Below are positions 35,641 through 45,800 of a DNA stretch of 64,000 bases, piece by piece. Both the position numbers and the translations under genes were made by a program. Numbering within the stretch: the first letter of the stretch is position 1; each line of letters begins with the position of its first letter. Under the pieces are notes generated by a model that searched no databases, had not been told where the DNA came from, and worked only from the letters and a program-made list of their open reading frames with translations. The stretch is from Membranipora membranacea (taxonomy: Eukaryota; Bryozoa; Gymnolaemata; Cheilostomatida; Membraniporidae), in NCBI GenBank assembly GCA_914767715.1, contig OU612065.1:27218001-27282000 (forward strand), written 5' to 3'.

Positions 35641-35953
35641 GTGCTGGGCAGCATCAGCTTTGTGCATTACGCGATGCAAAACTCAAAGTAGTTGCTGACT
35701 CTAAGCTGGGTAACACTTCAGTTTAGGGGAGGTTCCAAGACTTTGCTGTAATAATTATAGAGCTCAGGCTAAATAATAACAGGAACAGGAAACTGCTATG
35801 TGGTATTCACTTTTAGCTGAGTTTGAGTTCCTGATAGAAGAAATGTTTCACAAGAATTCTGGCTGAATAATCATCCGAATTATATTTTGTCTTTTTCCCC
35901 ATGCAGAAGGTGCAATCTGCTATTAATCAATGGCCATCAATGAGAAGTTGTTT

Positions 35954-35975
35954 GAAACCTTGGCTGCCCTTTAAG
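35954..35975 (-). repeat. Inverted partner of the SINE tail
   Basis: 22 bp matching 35589-35610 in reverse complement at 21 of 22 positions. Either a second truncated SINE in opposite orientation or one arm of a composite foldback element. Confidence 0.65.
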
Positions 35976-36984
35976 ACACCCTATATCGTGTCCCATTCTT
36001 CGGAATGAGGTGAATGCCTGAACCTTGCGTTTTTACCCAACAAATATTAAACCAACAATCGTAAATTGTCTGCTGTGATTGTAAAATTCTAATTTCTCTC
36101 GCCTGTTATTAGGCGTGTAACTCCGAATACATATAGGGAAAGGTCATGTAGGACAAATCTAATCTTAGATGAATCGATAATCTGGCTTTGGATTCCATGT
36201 TTTTTCTCAGAACATAACACAAAAGCTCATATTGGAAAAGCAATCTTTTTTTATTTGGAACACACACCACCAGCGTGATGGAACACTCCGACGGGAAGCT
36301 TTAGTCACTGGAAGTATGTAATGTAATGTAATTTAAGAAACGAGCCAATCAACTGGCTACACCTGTTTGGTTTCTGGGATTCCCTGGAACCAATTCATCT
36401 ACAATTACTTTTGCTGAGGGGGAAATTTGACAAAAAAACCAAGACCCTGTGGAAAGCTATCAGTTATGTGTGGAAAAAGGAATATGATTCACACATAGGG
36501 TGTGGTTTTTTCCAAAGGCAGTCCAGTCATATCTGACTATACTCAATTTTCCTTACGTATGCAATAATAATGGGTGAGAACAATACAATAATATTGATTG
36601 TTGCTATGTAAGTCCTGTAACTAACTGTTGCTTCGTGTAAATAAACCAAATCAGAAATTGAAATGAATCATTTCTGTTTGTAACATGACTTTGGATCAAG
36701 CATTTCCACTGATCATGCACTAACTTAACCAACACATGATCTCTCCCCTTGTTCTTCAACTTTTACATTCACAGATATTCGTTTAAACCTTGCTGAGATA
36801 AAGGTAGCTCAAAATTTTCACCAAGAGTTTGTTTGCTTGCACTGCTATGCTCTGCTGGTTCTTAACAGGTCACATGAGTTGTCATGACACATTGTTATCA
36901 GAGTCATTTAAAATGCAGGTGAATGCATGCATGAAAGGGTAACTCAAAAATTTATGGCTATGCATCGGTAATATTTTATCTTAG

Positions 36985-38230
36985 CTAATGGCCAGAAATC
37001 CTATAAAAAAACGTTATTTTGGGTGTAAATAGCTTGTAATTAAGATATATTTAAAAATTGAAATGCAAAATGACTTGAAGTGATTATTTTAGATATTTAC
37101 CGCTCAATCTATGCAGATTTAGATTAATAATCCAAAATACATAAATACACAAAAGGGAATTACTCCCATTGTAAACATCGTAGCTGGATGGTAACATCTT
37201 ACAATGTTATTATTGCAGCCATTGATATTATCTGCTGTGATTTTGAAATGTCTTATCTGCCTTCTTTATTAGGAAGGTAATTCTAAATACGTAAGGGAAA
37301 AGGTCATAGAGGGCGAATCTGAGTTTATTGGTGATATTTGTTGTTTTAAAATTCAAAGGGCATTTACATTAGGATAACTTTTACATGAACACAATTTCGG
37401 AATGCACAGAAAAGGTGAGTTACAATAAACTTGTATGATAGATTTGTTCGAAAAAGAAATATTACTCAAGAAATTAAAGTATTTCTTTGTGTTGATAAGA
37501 AAGATAACGATAAAAAAGAAAAATTTTTTTTAATTGAACGTTACGTTACACTTTTAATTTGTTAGAGAGCTCTTGTTGGAGGTCTTGATAGTCCTATCCG
37601 CCTCTCTGAGCACTTGCGTTGAGATCTCCCAGCTCGTTATGTAGGCCGGAACCGACACAGAACATTATGTTGACACCCCCAACACAGGCCACTCCAGGCT
37701 CTCCGAATGATCTAAAAAAGGATCGGTTTTCATAATCTCGGTCATCACTATGTGTGATACAAAAATTCTAAATTGTCATAGCGATGCGTAAATCAATTTG
37801 TTACTTTGGTCAACACCCCTAGCTGAAAAAAATCTTTAACTTAATGTTAGAGTCAATGAATTTGAATGTGACAAGAATATTATTATTATTATAACTATTA
37901 TTTTAATTATCATGTTGTGTTGTGCTTGTATATAATACTCACATGAAGGTGTTTTTATCATCTGGCTCATCATTTGTCGGAGTACCCTGTGGCTTTTTTG
38001 GTGGATCTTTTGGTGGCTCTTGAGGCTTTTTTTGATCACTCATTTTTGTGCTTGCTTCTAGTCTGAACAGTTGAAAGCGAATGTGGCGCTAGGTATTTGA
38101 GTAGCTGCTTAAGGATTTTGGCAGCGTCATCGAGAATCGATAATCAACACAAAGCTCATGTGGAAAAAAACCGATTTGTTTTGAGCACCTACGTGATGGA
38201 ACTATCGGATGGAAGACTCCAGTGGAAAGC
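36985..38230. repeat. Diverged duplication, copy 2
   Basis: Partner of 35210-36320 with the same order of matching blocks. It lacks the SINE-bearing insertion but contains, between matched blocks, the small minus-strand gene candidate (37594-38043). Confidence 0.7.
37594..38043 (-). CDS. Hypothetical two-exon small protein, 72 residues
   Basis: Exon 1 is 38043 down to 37943, start ATG in good context (AAAAATGAG), proline/lysine-rich and disordered: MSDQKKPQEPPKDPPKKPQG onward. It ends at a GTGAGT donor, phase 2. Exon 2 is 37711 down to 37594 after a strong CCTTTTTTAG acceptor; the split codon keeps frame and gives FGEPGVACVGGVNIMFCVGS then GLHNELGDLNASAQRGG and a TAG. The glycine/hydrophobic stretch GVACVGGVNIMFCVGSG could be a short membrane segment. 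After the TAG the same frame stays open for 15 codons (DYQDLQQELSNKLKV) with heptad-like character, so the TAG may be a disabling mutation or a readthrough site. Family not recognised. It lies inside a duplicated region, so it may be a young or dying copy. Confidence 0.4.
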
Positions 38231-38522
38231 TTCGCAGTATGAAAGGGAGGGAGTTCATTGAATAAGCCATGTGCGATCGTTTTTCTATTTACTTAGTGAC
38301 ATAAGCTCCTCGTAGGCTGCAATAATTACTAACTAAACAGCTGTCCAAAGTCCAATCTTGGAACTATCGGATGGAAGACTCCAGTGGAAAGCTTCGCAGT
38401 ATGAAAGGGAGGGAGTTCATTGAATAAGCCATGTGCGATCGTTTTTCTATTTACTTAGTGACATAAGCTCCTCGTAGGCTGCAATAATTACCAACTAAAC
38501 AGCTGTCCAAAGTCCAATCTTG
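38198..38522. repeat. 162-bp near-perfect tandem duplication
   Basis: Unit 1 starts at 38198 (GGAACTATCGGATGG) and unit 2 at 38360. I found a single difference between the units (ATTACTAACT versus ATTACCAACT). The near identity implies a very recent duplication or an assembly artefact. The first bases resemble the older duplicated block near 36280. Confidence 0.95.
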
Positions 38523-39019
38523 CCCGAGCGAGCAAAGCGAGAAAATGTTCTCATTGGTTAATTAACAGTAATCAGTGGACGCTTATGACGGGAATCATTA
38601 AAAGGCTTTGTTTATGGAATATCATTGGCTGATAGCTAACCTTATGTTTATATCGCAGCTTGTAAACACGCTTTGTGTCTGCAGTAACAACACATGAGGA
38701 GATAATGAGCAAAGCTAGAATTTCAAGCTCTATTTTGTTTCTACTAGCTCAGGTTTTCTAGCTGGTGTGTGGACCGCTTAAGCAGTTTCTTTTTGGTTAC
38801 GCATACAAACTTCATGAAAAGCGAATTTGTACTAACAGAAGGGATCAGCTGATTATCTCTAAGGTGTCTAATTAAATTTCATTACCAGAATTCTAACTGT
38901 GTCAGACGCATCATACACATATAACGTCATAATATTTTGCTTTCATGAATCTGTTAACCCTCATATGTTTTAGTACTCGAATACAGACCCATATTATTAC
39001 CGTGACTGTCATCTCTCAG

Positions 39020-40430
39020 ACCGGAGTATTAGGCTCAGCATTCCTCACACCATATCAAGCTCAGGTAAATCTGCTAAAACCTACCATCGGAGAACTAGAT
39101 ACAAATATTAACACAATGGACCAGTACCAAGGAAGAGACAATTTTGTCTCCGTCACATCACCAGCCAAAACACTCAAACCCTAGTTATACAGGTGGAAGA
39201 GTAAGCAAAGGTAAATTTATTCAAGCTATAATCATATGATGAGAACATACTTCAGTTGATCAGAGAGATTCTTGGGTACAAAATAAAAAATGGTCGGGAG
39301 AAACCAATTGTTTGTAAATTATTATGAGTTGTCACCTGATTTACCATGAGGTAGCAACTCCAAAAAATATGTTGCTTTGTTTTGCTGCCTGTGTCTGTAT
39401 TACTGTTGTGGCTAGTCTGAGCCCCCCAGACTTTTGCCCCTCGCCCGACGGCCTGTTATGATCTTTTAAAAATTTCTGGCAGGGATATTGTCAGATATGA
39501 GGAGACTGAATGTAGCTATAACCAGAGCTAAACATAAGATGATACTGATAGGTAACCTGAGTATAATACAGTCATATCAACCAGTACACAGTCTAATTTA
39601 ACTACTGAGAGAGGATCAGGCGCTCAGGCTACCTCCATTGACTTACTTGACTTATGTTGCAGAACTCCTAGTGGAATATTGCGCCAGAATCGCCTTCTCC
39701 TTTCCCTTCCATCTTTCCCGATCTCTCGCCATCTCGCTAGCCTCCGCCCACGACTTGATGTTGTGTACCTTCATCTGTTTGAGCGCCGTTCTTCGCCAAG
39801 TCTGATTGGGTCGCCCTCTCCTTCGGGTGCCTTCAGGGGCCCATCCGAGACTGGTGTGAGGGAGAGATTCCTTCCTCCTTAGGCTGTGTCCTAGGTATCT
39901 CCATCTTCTAACTTTCTGCTCTCACTTATACCCAGAAACTCCAGCTTCATTCGTCGGAACTCTCTCGCCACCTGCTCGGTGCGCCCGTCCGCATACATGG
40001 TCCTGACATTCCAGGCACCAACACGTAGTAGTTGTCGCGGGGCCAGCAGAAATGTACTCCTATCCAAATTCACAACAGAAACTTCCCGAGGGGTTTGGTC
40101 CCTGCCGGTCATGTAGCCTTCTCGAGGCTGGAATTTTCTTTTTCTGCGTCCTCCGTAACTATTTTGGGTAAGATTATTCGATTCTGTTTCTGTAACTGGG
40201 TTTTTTTATGTGAATGGGTAGTTGACCCAGACACAACCCTCCTCTTTTACACGGACTTGGGACCGTCTGGGTGAATCCGGGGATCTTCTCCAGGTAGAGT
40301 TAATTACCTCCATTACTTGGGTAAATAATCTGAGAATTTGTAAACTACAGCCTCACAGGTAAGCAGATATAAAAAATATCGAGTTCATGGTTTGGGAAAA
40401 TCTTACTTAACCCATAGTTATTGAGAGCTT
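39020..40430 (+). pseudogene. DNA2: Decayed duplicate of the last two DNA2 exons
   Basis: 39020-39202 matches DNA2 exon 20 (TPYQAQVNLLKPTIG, MDQYQGRD) and 39478-39604 matches exon 21 ([19 protein letters not shown]). A shortened intron lies between them and still resembles the parental one (AAATGGTYGGGAG). Retained intron and matching 3' flank (to about 40430) show a DNA-level duplication, not retroposition. Damage: a two-codon loss near the exon 20 start, frame loss ending in TAG at 39182-39184, the exon 21 acceptor changed from TATAG to TTCTG, and a TAA in exon 21 (CTAATTTAA). The 3' flank is split by the LINE insertion at 39640-40304. Without motifs I-IV it could not be a helicase anyway. 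Confidence 0.9.
39640..40304 (-). mobile_element. Internally deleted non-LTR retrotransposon (LINE) with 10-bp TSD
   Basis: Inserted in the DNA2 pseudocopy between two copies of TACCTCCATT (39630-39639 and 40305-40314); the intact DNA2 locus has this site once. On the minus strand, 40112-39925 encodes the start of an APE-type endonuclease (LLRVGAWNVRTM, GRTEQVAREFRRMKLEFLGI). Just downstream in another frame (about 39891-39660) comes the extreme C-terminus of the reverse transcriptase protein (WRYLGHSLRRKESLPH, RRRGRPNQTWRRT, AEASEMARDRERW), ending at a TAA. The rest of the endonuclease and the whole RT catalytic core are absent, so the copy is non-autonomous. The clade (RTE/CR1-like) is not fixed from these fragments. 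The 3' end carries a short GTAAGTCAA-type tail rather than poly(A). Confidence 0.9.
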
Positions 40431-42823
40431 GATTCCCTATTTTCCAAATGGCTGCTGATTGTGCGCAGTGACCGGTAATTAACGATTTAGTATCTTTGGA
40501 GACCTGGTGACTCAATGAAGAGGAAGGTATATTCCTTTATGTGAATTCATTGTTGAATTCATTGTAAATTGTCCAAAGATGAAGAGTTGGGGCACGAATT
40601 TGGGGCTCAGACTATATCCCTGTGTTTGAATTATAACCATCTTATTTCATCTCAGGTGAATGTTGGATAATTGTAGTTCTTTAACTCTGACATGACATGC
40701 AGTGGCCAATCATTATTGCTGCATGGAAAGATTTGTAACATTGAAAACAAAAATCTGACTACAGTCTACCGTTTATCAATTATTGAAACTCAGCTAGCTT
40801 TGTGACATCACACACCCTCCCATCAATCCTTTACTAGGATTCACGCTTTAAAAGAATTGAACTGGAATATACCCCCTACTCCCATGATAAATATTATTTT
40901 CAAGCATAGATTGATAACCATTTGATCTTAATTATGCACAATAGCGGCCTATCAAAGTTGTTTTAGCTGAAAGAGGTCAAATATTTAACTGTTAGTTTAA
41001 ACTTGAACTAGGACACAGCTGATTTTATTTGTATTTTTTACAACTGATAACGTTTGTCCATTTCAAAGAGCCGCTAATGTAGTAGGCCCCCACCCTATCT
41101 GACGTAGTAATTATTTATTGAACCTGATACGATGTATGGATTATACAGTACTATTGTAACTGTTACTATTTTACTGTTTACCAACCCTTTTATCCGTTCT
41201 AGTGTTTCTTTCCCTCGTATTTACATTCTTTTATCCATCTCTTTGATTATTTGGCGAGGAAAACCAATTAACATTTTATTTCCATAAATATTGAGTTTTG
41301 AGAGTAATTGCATGTACTACAAGCTACAACTTAATATCTACAATTTAGATTCCAACTTAATGCCAACTCAGCTCAAAATTTTAATTTCAGTTTACTTAGG
41401 CGGCACCTGTAACACCCTAAGGCAGCAGTACAATTAGGAACCTTTTGCTGGAATTTATTCTTTATTTGAGTGGCATGTCCAGCTCTTAACGCCTCTAAAA
41501 TATTTAATTCTCTAACAATGCAAACATAACTCATAGGATCTTGAAATTGGTTCACTGTAAATAGTTAATACCAACACTCGCAGTGACACGGAATGAGTAA
41601 GGTAGGTCGGTGAAAAAAAGTGGAGCATAATTTGCTGTATTGGTGAACCATACAGAACTTGGACTTGGAGTTGAAATGGATGCACACTATCAAAGCTAGT
41701 AAAATTTACGTTGGATGAATAATTGAGTTTAAAATCAAGGTAAGTGCTTACTTGTTTGCTTATTTAAAAAGGTCCATTAGATTAACACTAAAGTCAAGAA
41801 AGTCAATAATCTGATGTATTTATATGAGTAAGGTGACCATTGTGTTAGATGTTGGTTATGCACTTGGCCATAATCCTGCACCCGGGACAATTTCCTATAA
41901 TAAATCTCGCTTTTCGGTAAACTCTTGATAACATAAAATGCTTTATTTTATCGATTCTATTAAAATAGTAAATATGCATGAGTCGTGTTGCACAGCAGCG
42001 AACTTGACCACAGGATAACATTTTACCGTGAAACCATCACAAAGTGGAGTAAATTGTACATAGCGTGATGATGACTTATTGTTGAAACACTATTGATTAT
42101 TGAACAAGTGCTTTCTATTATTCATCTTGACACATTGGATCTAAATACATACTATACCTCTTCATACCTTTTAATGTATCTTTTACAATAACATAAACGC
42201 TCTTTTGTCTTATTGTTTTGTAACAGATATAACTACTACATTTTGTACAAAGTAATTAGCTTGTGATGATCCACCTATAAAATGTTAATGATATCGGACT
42301 TGTGTTGATGTGGCTTCACCAGTCTTTAACTGCTGACCTCGACTCCATGTTGGATTACAGATACTTTACTCCCATAACAACTCTCTTCTTCCCTCCCTGA
42401 TTATGTAAGTAAGGTTTGTTTGATTACACTTTGTTGTCATAGCAGATTTTTGTATCATTTGATCGGGGAGAATGATTTGATACCAAGGTCGAGTGTCGAA
42501 GTATGGGGTGCGGACGCCTACTTGGGTTCGTATTGACACAGTTATATTCTCGAGTCATCATTGACCAGCCAGTTATATGAGGGCTGGGCTGCATGCTATT
42601 TATGGAAATATTTTACTTTTTGGTCATCATAAGCGTCCATTTTCTGGTTCCTCTTTCTCTAAAGTCAATTATTAGTGAGATAAGTATTTTGATAGTTACT
42701 TTTTAATTTTATCTGCATTTAATGTCAGCTTTTTTCCCCCACAAAATAAAATTCTCCTGTTATTATTCTCGCAGGTAGAACTGACTGATTAGTTTGTCTT
42801 CTGTGAGTACGTAAGGCAGAATT
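40431..42823. other. Non-coding interval before the carboxypeptidase gene
   Basis: About 2.4 kb of AT-rich sequence. No coding exon or clear repeat was recognised on either strand. The promoter of the downstream gene should lie near its right end. Confidence 0.5.
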
Positions 42824-45800
42824 ATGCTGAAGCTTCCCGTTAGTAACTCAACTAAATTATCAGAGCCGCCGAGGTCAGGGACAGGCAGGCGTCACTCAGA
42901 ACCATGTAAACCTCTCACCGTCACAGGTAGGAGATTTATATTTGTATTCTGTGTTTCTCTAGAACAAGTATGATCCAATTTACCTGCGTTTGGAGCTGCA
43001 TGCTTCCACCGCCGCCGCCATCACCCCCGCCATCGCCGCCGATTCATAAGTAGAATGGGAATAACTGGAATTCGGGTATATTGGATCAAACTTGATCTAG
43101 TGTTTCTCTAGGGTGCATGTAAACTATCAAGAAGACTGTCATCTGTCACTGTCTCCCCATATCTACTACCTTCGTTTCCCATCTGCATGTGTGTCAAATA
43201 CCTTATTCCGTCTCTTCATAACCACATGGAAAAAGCTTCATAGCCCTTCCTTGCTGACTAATAACCTGATACAATGCCAAACCAGTCACTACCACCTCTT
43301 ATCATTACCCGAAGGATTTTAGTAAGGGCTTCTCGCACAGTTTCTGACTTATTATAAACGCATCCGATCAAAACCCCCAAAGAGAGAGGTTTTAAGCTCC
43401 CACTCTAATTAAGACATACCCTGCTTGAACTCTCTTCACTTGGTTAAGCCAGGGAGTTTGGAGTTTTGTCCCAAACACTAGGTAAAGTTTCATAACAAGA
43501 ATAATTTATTTATATGTAGTGGTAGTTGTGTTCCGCTCTCACTAATCAGTAATCAGTCTGCTGGCTCATTAACAGTAACTCAGCAGCGGCAGTCGGCATG
43601 CTTTTCAGCCAATGATACGATATCACTGCTGATTAAATACACAGTAAAGTGGCGAATTAAACTCTATGAGGACTTTTGTATGCCTGTATCTTGATCAGAA
43701 TGGCTAATGCAAACAATTCAATAAAAAGACCAGGTTAAAACCTTGATTTAATAATACATTCTCAAGAGAAAGCATGCATAATGCACACAACAATAGGTTT
43801 TTGGTTGATGTGATTCTGCCGTTGTCGTCGGCTATGAATTAAAACCACTTAGTAACGGCAGCAATTGAACAGCGGCGAAAGGGTTGAAGGGTTTCCGTGT
43901 GGCTACACTTTGATTTCTGCTGTGCTGGTGTGACTGCGGTATGTCTGACTTGTGGATATAACACAGACAGCTGACTTTCTGTGCCTGACAGATTGTAAGG
44001 ACCATGGCGATGGCATACTATACCGCTCAGAATTCTAGTAGGTGTACAATGATTGTCAGTCATCACATCTAGTATTAAAAAAAACTTCTTTGGCTTTTGT
44101 GACCTCAGTTTCCATTTTTAAACTCAATGGTCTAACACTTCAGGCGTCCTTCCATTCCATTTCAATTATTTTGACTTTTCTCAACGAAGACACCGGATCT
44201 TTCTCACATCTATCGATATTAGCAGCATGGTTAGGCAGCATTTTAGTGTGATTATTGTTCATGAAGAAGAAATTATTGTAATACGATTTGTATATTTTCT
44301 GCTTGACTTATTAAGAGTTATGATTGCTCGTTTTCCCCCCTCGTCTTACTTTCCATCATTTAGAGATTAAAATGGGAAGCCGATGACAGTATACTGTTAT
44401 GATCTTATCATACAGCCTCTGTATTTGCTGTCTTATAATGCGCATCAATTCACCTTGACAACCCACTGATAAGGGGACATTGCATTGCCTTTACTCCATG
44501 TTAACACATATGAATGTTAATGGTTCTTATCATCTGCCTCAAATTTCACCATTCCAAACACTGTCAATTAGACTTAGTTATGTAGCTTTCTATAACCAGT
44601 CTAATAATTAAATTTACATACCAGCTAAAGTACATAGTGGACAGACAGACAAAGATGTTTGTATACTGAAATAAAAGTATAAAATAAATAACATGTTATT
44701 GAGAAGTGACTCTCGGGATTAGAAGTTAATTCGCTGTCGCTGACCGAGAAGATACAACAGCAGCTGCTGCCATGCAGAGGAGTAATAGTCTATCGCAGGC
44801 TCATAGCCTTATGCTCTTAAATCCATTTATACGCTTTGCTTTAGAAAATGATGACAGCTGGAAGCAGAGATGCATGAGACAGCAGATCGATGATGAATTA
44901 AACAGAAGGGTGAGGGACGCCCTGGAAACGCCCCCTTTAGAGAGACTGAGGCGCCGTCAACTACAGCAACAAGCTAAAGCGTGAGTTACATGTGTTATAG
45001 AACAAAATCTGCCCCTCAAAATGATGAGACATGATAACAATGAGCTCCCCCCCTCCACAAACAGTTCTCACTTGACTACTGACTTGACATTGCTTTGTGC
45101 AGGTCCAGTATGATTGATGATCGAAATCCGGGCCCATGATCACAGCCCAAGGACAAGCTACAGCTGTTGTTTTTCAAATATAGTTCTACAGAATCTAATT
45201 TCCTCCTAATGTGCGGAAGTGGTGATGTTTGACTATATTCACATTCATTACATCACATACATATTAATGTAATCAATACTCGGTTCAATACCATGTAAAA
45301 TTCAATCTCAACGCATATAACTCCTCTAGTCCAGCATCAAATCGCTGTCAATGATGCTTCAAAGGTTCATTAGGTAATTGTTCAATTTGTGATTCTCTGA
45401 AATCTCTTGTCCCTAACCAATCGTGCTCATTGTACCTTGGATGCCCCGCGTTGTACTGCTGCCGAAAGTGTTTCGATTGGAAACATTATCACAAACTAGA
45501 CCGATTAAATGGTTGACCTTCCCTAAATGCCCTTCCTAACTGTTTACAAGCTACTTTCTTCTGTTCAATGTTGTTGTTAGCATGCTGGGGCGTTTGTGTA
45601 TTGATGCTAGTTTCACAGCAGAGAAAAGTTTGATGCCCTTTCCCCTACGCATAATTCTTGGACTAAGTTATTAGCATGCTATATTCACTCTGTTTCTTTT
45701 AACTTTCACCACAGTGCTGCTGCGGCCAAGTCTTCTGAGGTTGATGATCTGAATGCCCACCTAGATCTGACTGAGAAGGAGAGAGAATACCTGGCAGCAC

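Larger units (their letters stand above)
35210..36320. repeat. Diverged duplication, copy 1 (partner about 36985-38230)
   Basis: Blocks recur in the same order downstream. TTACCGCTCAATCTATGCAG at 35308 recurs at 37097, followed by a shared 'GTAGCTGGATGG'. TCTGCTGTGATT...AGGGAAAAGGTCATR at about 36068 recurs near 37234. AAAGCTCATRTTGGAAAA...GTGATGGAAC at about 36220 recurs near 38150. Copy 1 carries an extra insertion (about 35405-36030) that includes the SINE. Divergence is substantial, so the duplication is old. Confidence 0.7.

Noticed and set aside
39679-39882. Plus-strand frame rich in S, P and R
   Set aside because: It is the antisense of the LINE reverse transcriptase C-terminus.
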